Assembly: GCA_011947345.1 (NCBI GenBank)
Contig: JAAVTG010000689.1
Location: forward strand, 1-64,000
DNA from: Phytophthora quininea
Lineage: Eukaryota > Oomycota > Peronosporomycetes > Peronosporales > Peronosporaceae
DNA: 64,000 bases
Direction: 5' to 3'
Within the stretch, counting starts at the first letter, position 1. The number at the start of each line of letters is the position of its first letter. The position numbers and the translations under genes are program-made. Positions 43,526-53,040 of the stretch are shown one piece after another. The notes under the pieces were generated by a model. The model saw nothing but the letters and a program-made list of their open reading frames with translations, did no database searches and was not told where the DNA came from.

Positions 43526-46142
43526 TTACCTCAGAGCAGAAAGCACCGAGAGCTTGGGCTCACGCTTGACAGATACATCCAGCTTTCGGCTGGTCGAGTT
43601 GGAAATGATCATGACGCCAGGTTCGAGCTTGACTGGTGCCGCCAGCCTCTCTTCTTCTGCGAACGAGCAGCATTTGCCTCCGTAGGGATGAAGTTGGAAT
43701 GATCCCACACGGTGTCGCCTAGAGCCACTTGGTTCCAGAGGTGGCTCACTAGACTGGCATTGTGCAAGTCAGCGTTCGAGAGGAAGCGGAAGATTTTAGC
43801 GCTCACTCCGCTCTCGACTGGAGGCAGCTTCTCTCCGAAAAGCGGCAACACGAACACTCGTTCCGCACCGACAGAGGATCCTGCTTGCGCGGTCAGTGAG
43901 GCCTGGCCAACGTTTTGCATTGCTTTCGTTCGGACAGGATGCTGCTTCAGTAGTCCAGCTTTCTCCAGATACGAACCGCTTTCTCCTATAATTCGCTTCT
44001 CTTCTTCTTGACCCATAACTGGTGAGAGATGGCGAGAGCGTTTCTTACCAACTCGTCCTGCTACTGGTGGGGTTTGTGGAGACGCTGCCGGCACTGTCTT
44101 CACATGTGCACTCAATGAAGAGCTTGGAGCACCAAGTAACCGCGAGCGGAAACGCTCCGACCGTTCTCGTTCACGACCTGGCGAAGTTTCAAACGGAGAG
44201 GAAAAATTCTTGGTCCATGTTTCACGATCGATACGCCGCAGTCGCTGGCGAACTCCTTGAAGCACAGGGGAAACAAACGTTTCGTCAATCTCGGTAGCAA
44301 TTCGAGACGGTGTGCCACTCAGCCCATGGGATACACATGGAGCCTGGTTCTTGCAATCCTAAACAGCACAAAGAACATAACCAACTGATCAGAAATGGAT
44401 CAATGACAGATCAACAAGCAGATCGACGTACAATGCAGCGGCAGTTGTCGCCACAGGGCACACCGGCCTGGTAGCACTCGCAGTACTTCTTTTGACACGC
44501 TGATTTCTTACAGTGACAGCCGTGCTTGTGCATCTTCGTTGCCACAAGCCCAGCATTCATCAGTTGACCTCGGCCATGCTGCATTCCGGGTGAAGAAAGA
44601 AACGATCTCACACCATTGGCGCTGCCACCAGCTCTACCCAAAGAGAGTCGACGGGTGCCATTTGGAATCACTGGCATCAGAGCTGCCGCAGCTCCGATCT
44701 TGGGTTTGAAAGCGTTCGGGTTCTTCTCCAGTCGTGCTGCTATCGCTTGCTGCCTTACCTCCTCCTTCGCGGTGGTATTAGCACAATCGAGGCAATTGCA
44801 GCTTTCATCACAATAGCCACCACTTGCGAAGCATTCGCAGTAGAGTTTGAGGCACTTCGACTTTTTGCAGTTGCATGGAGCCTTCTTGACTTTCTGGACT
44901 GGCAACGCCATCGCTCCAGCTCCCAACGGGGCTTTAGAGACCGATTGCAACGACATCATCAACGAAGCCGACGACTCCACTGATGGTGCGATGCCGGCTC
45001 CAACGAATGGGGCACCGACAGCTTCAGCCTTGATCCGCTTTGCCGGTGTAGTACATCCCATGGCTGGGTGCCGAATAGCAAACGGGGACTTTCGGGCCGC
45101 AAGGGGAACGAGTGGGGACGGTGTTGACAGACAGTATGCCGCCTTCCTCTTTCGATCGCTGGCTGGAGTGGATATTGCAGTCGGCGTGTCCGCAGGGGTG
45201 AGCAATCGTCGTGCCACAGGTGGAGAAGACGATGTGTCCGCCTCTGCTGAAAGCTTCACATGCAGAGGTGTCGACGTAAGTTTTCGCGGCGTTGGTGTTT
45301 TCAACATGTTCCTCGGTGGCGTTTGTCCGTTCCACGGATGCAGTGGTGATCGAGTGTGGGGTGAGGCTGAAGTCTTGACTGGAGTCTGCAATAGTCTTCG
45401 CTGTACATTACTCGCAGTTGACGACGCCTTTAAAGAACTTGCTTCATCCAATTTTCGCCGTCGAATGTACTTCTTGCGCTTCCTGTTAGCACGACGAGTT
45501 AGTCGATGAGCCTTAATCCGCCAAAACATTATGCGCCAACATACAAGCTGTTGTTGATCGCCTGGAGTTCGCGCGCAGAGTGGGAACCAAGTTGCGTTGA
45601 GGAAGGTTCAAAGGCGCATGCAACGTCATTTTCATGACGCTGTGGCCGCCAAGCTTGGACCGCTCGGTTTGTCCTGGTGTTGCAGTGGTTGACGCCTGAA
45701 TGTTTGGGAACGCCTCGTTGAAAAACGGCGGGGAAGCGGATCCTGGAGCCGAAATCCCACCGCCAGTCAAGGAACACGCAGACGATAACCCACTGCGCAT
45801 CGGTCGTTTGCTGGTGGGAGTTCTAACTGCTGAGTTGGTAGCTTGATTATTCTTTGATTTGTCGTCAGCAGGGGATGGTGGAAGCCTAGAAGACACAGAG
45901 GGTGTTAGCTGTCGCGAAGAGTGAGCTGCCAAGCGCCCACGATATACGTACAGCCTTGGAAGATCGCACGAGGACAGCGACACTAGCGGAGAGAGTCGCA
46001 CAGACATCAAACCACTCTCAAATTCGTCGCCAGCAACGAGCGGAGACAGTGAGTTTGCGAAACAGAAGAACGAGTCGTGCTCGCTCGGACTGGGAAGCAG
46101 CCCACTGGGAACGCACTGCATGTCATCATCATCTAGTGGCAT
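43526..46142 (-). CDS. CRC (tesmin/TSO1/LIN54-like) DNA-binding protein with C-terminal F-box
   Basis: Exons 46142-45952, 45885-45545, 45482-44432 and 44358-43526; introns of 66, 62 and 73 nt are GT..AG, and intron 2 carries a CTAAC branch-like site. The CRC domain has two CXC halves, [19 protein letters not shown] and [19 protein letters not shown], joined by a linker with [14 protein letters not shown]. The second half is completed across intron 3 by NCRCI|DCKN. CRC proteins bind CHR-type promoter elements. The C-terminus adds an F-box-like motif ([20 protein letters not shown], then [13 protein letters not shown]) and a tail with VKLEP and VKREP. Breaks near 45595 and 43700 each need one base. 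The N-terminus may extend into 46143-46753. Confidence 0.85.
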
Positions 46143-46753
46143 CGAGCTGTCTCCCCGTTTCTCGACTCTGACCTCCGATTTCCGAACGTCTTCTTCTGCT
46201 TCTGTACTGTCGAATCCGCCTTTAGTCTCGACGGCGACGGCGTTCGTGGAGCCACCGACTGGTAAGTGTCGACTGTCAATGCTCTTTTGGTCTGCTTCTT
46301 CCCTGCCGTCCCTTCCTTCACAGCGGGGTTTTCTCCTCCAACTCCTGGAGCGAGCCGATGGCTTCCATCAGCCTCTTGGGTGTCCCCAGTCTCATGGGCA
46401 CCACCTGTCGTCTCTGCGGCGTCCTGACTGCTCGATTTCTCTTGGGTGTCGACCGCCGCGACACCAGCGGTGACTTGAAGAACCTAGAGGGGAGCAGGCG
46501 GCGCTGGACCCACAGGACAGCGGGGAGACGCCAGGAGGCCGTCCTTGCCCTGTAGGAAGTCAAAGTCGCTGTCGTGAGGCGACACGTCGCCCGAGATCAC
46601 GTCCAGTTCATCGTCCTGCTGCTGCTGCTGGTCCTGAAGGTCTGTGGCATTGTCGCTCTGGATCTGAGTCTGACTCTGCTCTGCTGGATCGTCCTGCGGG
46701 TGCTGTGCGTCTCCAAGCGCTCGGTCGCTGCGTTTGGGGCAGGAGACGTCCAT
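46143..46753 (-). CDS. Upstream coding region: probable 5' exons of the CRC gene, or a separate nuclear protein
   Basis: Minus-strand coding-like sequence starts at ATG 46753 (MDVSCPKRSDRALGDAQ), with Gln- and Asp-rich stretches (DLQDQQQQQDDELDV) and, in shifted frames, a basic SPLVSRRSTPKRNRAVRTP and MRLGTPKRLMEAIGSLQELE. Breaks are inferred near 46520 and 46340 (CCCC run). One frame ends at a TAG overlapping the start of the CRC gene. An alternative frame after an acceptor-like TTACCAG near 46260 runs without a stop into MPLDDDD of the CRC protein. I favour one gene with this as its N-terminus, but the exon structure is unresolved. Confidence 0.45.
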
Positions 46754-46983
46754 GTCCTAGTCGCTGGAGTCTGTATATACGTCCCGTGGGGCCTGGAAGG
46801 AGCCCACTGTGGTTGCAGGTTGTTCCAACTGCGGACCAGAGCCGACGACGGGAAATGGCGCGCGCTTTTGAATGTTCGCGCCAGACTCTAAAAAGGCGGG
46901 AAAAATACTCCCGCCTTTTTAGGCCCAGTCCCTCCCAAAAGCGATCTGGCACAGTTTAGAAATTCGCTAATTGCTCGATCAAC
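46754..46983. promoter_or_regulatory. Compact divergent promoter with E2F-like palindrome
   Basis: About 230 nt between the ATG at 46753 (-) and the ATG at 46984 (+). It contains a perfect inverted repeat with 14-bp arms: ctaaaaaggcggga at 46888-46901 and its complement at 46909-46922, with a 7-nt spacer. Each arm carries GGCGGGA, and one side reads GGCGGGAAA, the E2F/DP consensus TTTSSCGC read in reverse. Further GCGCG-rich matches lie at 46856-46881. An E2F-type control of both genes is inferred. Confidence 0.55.
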
Positions 46984-48323
46984 ATGGACGCGACGCGGAC
47001 GTCTGAGGCGTGGGCGGCGCTGGCGGACTCCACTGTGGGCTTCCTGTCGGGTCTGGAGAGCAAGCGCCAGGCTGTCACTAGTGCTGACGTCGCCAGGAAG
47101 ACGGGCAAGAAGCGCGTGCGCAGGATTCAGCTGGAGCTGCCGTTTTTAGAAACCAAGTGCGCGACTTGGAGCTGAAACTGAAACGGATTAAATTGCAAAA
47201 CGCCAACACGTCCCCCACTGTCCACTGCAAAGTGGAAGTTGGAGTAGAACCAACAGATAGACGATCAAGCCCAGATTCTCTATGGAACGGCATCGCAGAA
47301 CGCCAATTGAAGGAGCGACTACGAGCCGAGCAGCAGCAGCGAGAACTCCAAAGCAGCAACGTGGAGCTGGCCAATCTGTCGGTCGAGCTGCAGAAAATCC
47401 TCCAGAAATGCCACAACAACCAAGTAAGACTTGGCAGAGCTGCTTTTCTTGTATATGCTTCTGATTGAAGGGTTTGTGTAGGAAATGGTGGAGCAGGTTA
47501 CGCGCAAGAAGCAACTGCAGTACTTGGACTACACGGCCAGCGCTGCGGATGAGATTTTCGTGGACCAATTGGCGACTGTGGCGAGACTGCGGCTAGAGTT
47601 GCTGTCTGCGCCGTGTCGGACACTGTATCCGAGCGCCGAGCTGAGCATGGGGCGGGAGGTGGTGAAATGGGACCCGAAAGTGGATGCAGGCTTTATCATG
47701 GAGAACCGGTCGGGCTTGATGCTGCCGTTCGAGCTGAACGTCGCTGTCCAGGCCTACTGGCGATTCTTCGGCTGCGGGTATGGAGAGAAATGTCATGTCC
47801 GCAAGCCTTCGGACCTAATGGTGGGTCGCTATACGTCGCTGGTGGCATTCCATCTTCTGACGAAATGTTTGGTACTCAGACGGACATTCTTGCACGCTCA
47901 TTCCAGCTGCGCACTGAATTTGAGGGTTTCACAGCCAAGACGAGAGGCAAATTCACGTGTCGAAGGTATTTGGAAGAGGACGGGGTGACCATCGTCTGGG
48001 TTGGCGGCGGCGATGTTTTGAAGTTCGGTAGCACCAAGTTTCATGGTATTCAAGTTCGTAAGCGAGGTGCTATCAAGTTGCGACGCGTTATTCATCAGGG
48101 CCCCGGCCACCAATCCACGTCGACAGTTGTGGAGACGACGTTCCAGACGATCCCAGTGTTTCGAGAGGGTCTGGCAGATCGCGAGCAACAAACCCAGACC
48201 CTCATCGACGAAATCGATCGATCATACAACAAAGTAAACAAGTCCTTCTGCCAGAAAATGGGCAGGGTGCTACTGGAGGAGGACTGGAAAGCCACCTTTG
48301 GACGCGAAGTGCTCGAGGAGTGA
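46984..48323 (+). CDS. Coiled-coil/START-like putative regulator of an oomycete-type family
   Basis: Starts MDATRTSEAWAALADS. A basic KKRVRR segment runs into a leucine-rich coiled coil (VRDLELKLKRIKLQN) and a second one (LWNGIAERQLKERLRAEQQQ). This basic/coiled-coil layout with a W..IA.RQ motif recalls a large uncharacterised oomycete family of bZIP-like plus START-like proteins (recalled, not checked). A 58-nt intron (47424-47481, GTAAGA..GTAG) is clear. The C-terminal half includes GKFTCRRYLEEDGVTIVWVG and resembles a START-like fold. Breaks near 47145 (T run) and 47860 each need one base. Function unknown; DNA binding is possible. Confidence 0.6.
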
Positions 48324-48440
48324 GGTCAAAAGAGATCATGAACAGCCCAGACCTTGGTTCCAGCTGGAATGTGGATCTTCATGCAACGGCAGCGGACAGA
48401 AAAAGCGTAACCCGCCAATGACGAGCACATACTGCGGTGT

Positions 48441-48770
48441 TTAACACTCTCGGTCTTGAAGCTTGTCGGTCTTACTTTTTAATTCGCTCAACTCCACGCC
48501 AAACAACCTCCAGCGGTGTTCCGGACCAAGATGCAGTGAAGTAAGCTTCTCGCCACATTCGCGACGATCACCACCACAAGTCTCGTCGATGACTACAGCC
48601 AAGCAGGCGGTCAAAACGCGGTATGCGGCGACGTGGCTCCCCGCATCGCGTGCGCAGTGGGCAAGGTGAACACGAAGAAATTCAACGAGTTGTGTAGCAT
48701 GTGCGAAAATTAGCACAGCGACAACTTGTGGGTTGGAGCAGTAAGATAATTCAGTGTCGATCGTGTACAT
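48441..48770 (-). CDS. Small hypothetical protein
   Basis: An open frame of 109 residues (MYTIDTELSYCSNPQ...), with a helical stretch QLVEFLRVHLAHCARDAG and eight or so Cys/His-rich positions. The start lies only two bases after the stop of the gene upstream on the same strand, leaving no room for a promoter. It is therefore either a chance frame or part of that gene's transcript. I do not recognise the protein. Confidence 0.3.
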   Translation of the reverse strand: MYTIDTELSYCSNPQVVAVLIFAHATQLVEFLRVHLAHCARDAGSHVAAYRVLTACLAVVIDETCGGDRRECGEKLTSLHLGPEHRWRLFGVELSELKSKTDKLQDREC

Positions 48771-48772
48771 TT

Positions 48773-50492
48773 TCAACCGGTGTTGAATCCCATCGCTGCA
48801 ATCCTTGCTAAGTAATAGCCACGCTTTTGACACTTCAGTCCTTGAATTTGCTGTCCCAGAATGGCAACGCATTGGCAGAATCGCGGGTCTTGAAGTGGCT
48901 CCCAGCGGACGGTCGGGTCGTTGAACTCGACCTCCATCTTCTCCAATGCTACGTTCGCATCGCCACCACTGAATTCACTCTCTTTGCCTCGAGTCAAGTC
49001 TTCGAATAAATCTTGTACTCGAGTGTGGATATCATCGAGAAACTCTTGGGGCATCTTGTTTGGCACTCCACCAACTAGCTCGTGCATTTGCTCGGCAATG
49101 CTACAGTTGAGAAAGGACAAGTCAGCGAGTGGACTTGAACTCAAACGAAGCATGACAGCAGTACCTGAGAAGAGCTGGCTTAGTAGGAAGTTCCGGGGCC
49201 TGATTTGCGTACTCGCGCGCTGCCTCAACAAGAAGTCAATTCGCAGGGAGCGTACCCGCGTCTTGAATATCCTGCTGCAGCCATTTTATCGCGAGTCGGA
49301 GAGTGCTGATCATCCTACGCATGCGAGCAGGAGTGGATTTCTGGGCTGCGTCGTGCTTCAGGGTCGCGATCGCCCCAATAGTGCGTCTCCTGCGTGTACT
49401 GGGTGGCATTTTGCCCAAATGGCGACCAAGTTTGAAGAACGCCCTGCTGTCGTTGTCCTTGACTTTACCTTTGCCTTTACAACCATGATTAAGTTTCTTG
49501 ATCGAGGAAGACAACTCTCCAAGCAGCCTAAAGCACAAACCAGTCCAGCTAAACAGTTAGCTGTGTACGCCACCGGCAACCATCACAACGCCGGCAGATG
49601 ATCTCCCACCGGTTGAGCTCTTTTCTCTGCGGGCAAACTTCAAGGCGACGGGCATACGCAGTCGTGACATCACGATAGTCAGCATACATGCCACGGCGAT
49701 GGCTGCCGACAGCTTCGCAACGTGCCCACTTCGCCACGGCTCGGGTCAAAAGCACCACCAGTTTCACTTGGCGATTGTCTTTTGCGCACCCACCCACTCT
49801 TTGAATACAAGGATGGTCTCAGCAGCAATGTAGTCTGACTTCATGTTGGGGTCGTCCACTTTCTTGGAGAGATTTTGGTAGTACCCAGGTAGCGTCTCCC
49901 AAATGTCAACAAGTGTCTCCGAGGGATGGCCAGTGGCCTCGCCATGGCTGCCATAGTCGTCAGTTGCCACTGTATTTTGCGTCTCCGAATCGGCCTCGAC
50001 GTCCGACGAACTGTCACCCGATTCCGACGCCTTTATTCGTCTCCGTTTGTTCGACTCTGCTTCAGGACTATCAGTGGCCATTCGCGTCCTCTTGCTCTGC
50101 AGAGCCGCATCGCCCTGTTTACTTGACCACGCATCTTCAGTATCAACGGATTCGTCGCTGTAAATTAGTGAGCGACAGAACGCACCAATGCCGCCGTCTC
50201 CAATCTTTTCAGCATCAGCTGCAGCTCTTGATGCAATTGCATCGTGCTCTCCATCGCCAGCAGCAGACTGGGCTGCCCCCACTGACGACTCACTCGGTTG
50301 CTGCTGCTGCTGTAACTTGGTTACGGCGTCACGCACCTCCTCCGCCTTGGTGAATGCGGAGGTTACGCCGCTCACCGCATTGTCCACGGACATCAACTTG
50401 TTCTGTATAACGCCATTGCAGCTGGAGTGCACCTGGGCGAGCGGTACGCCGCCCAGGATGTGCTCATATAGTGCCTCCGTCCAAGTCGCCAT
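48773..50492 (-). CDS. Unknown-family paralogue P1, probably broken
   Basis: ATG 50492 starts MATWTEALYEHILGGVPLAQ, matching the start of P2 (52513). The N-terminal part is intact to about 49764 and includes a Gln run, an acidic/basic linker with NKRRRIKASESGDSSSD and LPGYYQNLSKKV. The middle (49760-49240) is in pieces across frames. The C-terminal part (49200-48773) is again similar to P2: MHELVGGVPNKMP, then RWEPLQDPRFCQCVAILGQQ and YYLARIAAM. The middle may contain an intron plus breaks, or be decayed. Family and function are unknown to me; the composition suggests an all-helical protein. Confidence 0.5.
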
Positions 50493-50989
50493 TGCGCTGC
50501 AAATGGTTGGCGGGAATCGAGGGGTACGATAGATACGTAACCCAACTTCAACTTTTGTCATTACACTTGCTTGTTTTTCGGCGTCTAAAATCTTGCTACG
50601 CATTGCCGCCACTTTTTGTGGCTGGTCCATCAAGCCACTGCTCGACGAACTATTTGCACCGATGCCGAACGTTTACTAGAACTGAAAACTAGTGGGAAGG
50701 ACGCCTCCGTCTGCGTATCTCGTGGCAATTGCAAATAGATTAGTAGTACCTCATTTAACTGTCTGCAACTGAGCGCGCGGAATCCTGTCAAATTCCCCAG
50801 CTACAAATGGTTTACAAGGCCCATGTTGTACTAATATTATTTATTCATCATGCCACGGGAACCACTGTTGGATAATCCTTGCGTAGTTTCAATTTCAAAC
50901 AAGGCTTTCATCCAAGATACACTTCCACCTCGTTTTGCCCCCAGGCAAACGTTTCAATAACTTTCAGGTATTGTGTCGGAGAAACAGCG
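50493..50989. other. Intergenic region between P1 and P2
   Basis: About 500 nt, more AT-rich than its surroundings (for example tactaatattatttattcat near 50830-50849). It should hold the P1 promoter and the P2 terminator. No gene, repeat or RNA is recognisable. Confidence 0.4.
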
Positions 50990-52513
50990 TCAACTTGTCA
51001 AGGCCGCTAACCTTGCAATAAGAACCGCACGTGCTTCATCTGGACCAACACGCCTGATGTGACCTTCTAGCTCCGTGACACACTGGCAAATCGATGGGTC
51101 CTCACGAGGGACCCATCCACGCGTTAAGTAGAGCATACTGCCTTCCAGTTTATATATCATCGCCTCAACTTTCTCTGGCGTCGCAAATTCATCTTTCCAC
51201 TGCGTCACTTCTTTTAATAAACGAGCGGCATTGGCCTGCGCTGAGGCTAAAAGCTCGTGTGATCTGCGACTTGGGGTCTCTGCAACCATTTCCGCCATAC
51301 TTTCTGTCATGCTAAAGTCGCCAAAGCACAATACATGAGCACGAATGAGAGCGACCATCACAAAACACACCACACACCTGTCGTATCGCGGACGCTTTTG
51401 CTCGGGGATTCGGCTAAGGAAGCCGCGCATTGCTTGGATCAGCGCACGATACAACGTAAGCTCACTGGGGTTGGGCTTATAACTGGTATCAAATATCCAA
51501 CACGCGACCTTGCACACAGCCTTGATCATTTTATTTGCTTGAGTGTTTGGAATGACCCCATCCGTTGCATCTATTGCCATTTCAGTCTCCTTGTTAAAGG
51601 CGGAAAGCACTCCAGCCATGCGGTGTCGTCGGGTTTTTGGTGGTTTCTCGATCAGATTCGTAACCAGGCGGCTAAACCAATTGATTTTTTCGCAACCATG
51701 GGATACAGCTCTAGCGTACTCGACAGGTTGTGCTGCAATCTGCAGGGAAACAAGGCGAATCATTAAGCAAATGCAGTGGTGCAGCTCCAAAATGTCAGCG
51801 TACCGTTCAAGCTCACTCGTCTGTGCTGATAGTGGAAGGCGTTCTAGGTATGCTTCAACACTTTCACTGAAGTCACGAAACAAACTCATGCGATGATTTT
51901 TCCCAGGGCGCTCCTGGGCTGCCCAATCAACAACGTTTCGCAGTGCGCTAACCACCTCATGCATCTGAAGCCCATCCAATTGTTGGTCCACCCAGTCTCG
52001 CAGCACCAGAAGAGCGTCCTCTAGTACATCGCGTCTAATTTCATGAGGTAAATTCCTTGCAGTCACCACTAAGCTCTTGTAATACGGCGGTAACTCCTTC
52101 AATAGTGGAGCGTCCGAAATCATTACGGCATTCTCATTACGCGCTTGACTACACCCAGTTTCATTTCCATCGTCTCTCTCCGACTCATCTGAGTCTCCAT
52201 CAGCCTGCATTCGCTTCCTCTTCGAAGGTTTCGACAGGATAGTAGCAACTCTACTTCTTTTGAGCTTCTTTTCCACTTCACGGTGCAATGTTAGTGTACT
52301 CTCCAGTGTCCGCAAGAGACTGGGGCTGCTTCCAAAAGACGATAGCTTGGCCACTGCGACCTTCACTTCCTCTAGCTTGACGAACGCCGCGGATACGTCG
52401 TCCAGTGCATGGTCCACAGCTGCGAATTCCTCGTGCAGAACGGCGTTGCAACTGGATTGTAGCTCGGGTGGGGCAACGCCCGCCAACACGCGCTCGTACG
52501 TTTTCGCCGCCAT
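50990..52513 (-). CDS. Unknown-family paralogue P2, 507 residues
   Basis: A single uninterrupted frame (MAAKTYERVLAGVAPPELQS). Predicted mostly helical, with an N-terminal four-helix-like region, a basic patch (KRSRVATILSKPSKRKRMQ, a possible nuclear signal), an acidic linker, and a long C-terminal helical part with RVAWxx-free pairs such as WVDQQLDGLQMHEVVSALRN and DPSICQCVTELEGHIRRVG. It shares N- and C-terminal motifs with P1, so the two are tandem duplicates. No known domain recognised. Codon use is less GC-rich than in the kinase cluster. Confidence 0.7.
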   Translation of the reverse strand: MAAKTYERVLAGVAPPELQSSCNAVLHEEFAAVDHALDDVSAAFVKLEEVKVAVAKLSSFGSSPSLLRTLESTLTLHREVEKKLKRSRVATILSKPSKRKRMQADGDSDESERDDGNETGCSQARNENAVMISDAPLLKELPPYYKSLVVTARNLPHEIRRDVLEDALLVLRDWVDQQLDGLQMHEVVSALRNVVDWAAQERPGKNHRMSLFRDFSESVEAYLERLPLSAQTSELERYADILELHHCICLMIRLVSLQIAAQPVEYARAVSHGCEKINWFSRLVTNLIEKPPKTRRHRMAGVLSAFNKETEMAIDATDGVIPNTQANKMIKAVCKVACWIFDTSYKPNPSELTLYRALIQAMRGFLSRIPEQKRPRYDRCVVCFVMVALIRAHVLCFGDFSMTESMAEMVAETPSRRSHELLASAQANAARLLKEVTQWKDEFATPEKVEAMIYKLEGSMLYLTRGWVPREDPSICQCVTELEGHIRRVGPDEARAVLIARLAALTS

Positions 52514-53040
52514 CGATCAACGATTGGTTAATAGAGGGTACGAAGGGTTACATAGTGTAACCGCAGAAGACGTTATCTGAAAGTCAATGTTGATGTGGAC
52601 ACTACTCGTCTCCGCTTGTCCTTCTTCCGTTCTTCCCTGCTTTTTCGATGCCTTCAATGCAAACTCTGACTGGGTTGCTGGTCATTCTTTTGGTTTGACG
52701 TCGCTGTACTCACCACACAGCAATGGTGTAAGCTCCAGTCTTCACTCGAACACAAGCTCAACCAATGCACGCTCCTCCTTACCAATGCAAAAGTATCATC
52801 ATCTCGAGCATGCAAACCAGCAGAAATCAACCGCCAAACCACACCAGCTCTCTCGTCTGCAATGTACAGCTCCCAGACAGACGAGGTTCCTATCCGACGC
52901 GCTACCGGCAATACTTTCCTGTATAGCAGACAGCGGTGGTTAGAAGCAACGTGCATCCTTGGCCAACTACTTTGATGCCCTCACCGCACATGCTGTACAT
53001 TCTGTCGCTCCGTCGTGCCTAGGCCGCACTGCTTTCCTGT
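52514..53040. other. Intergenic region upstream of P2
   Basis: About 530 nt between P2 and the 3' end of the cyclin fusion gene, both on the minus strand. Open frames of about 100 residues occur on both strands over 52587-52956 and overlap each other, with no domain. I see no mobile element or RNA gene. Confidence 0.4.

Noticed and set aside
52587..52956. Overlapping opposite-strand frames of about 100-118 codons
   Set aside because: They overlap each other, show no domain and lie in an intergenic gap; probably chance.
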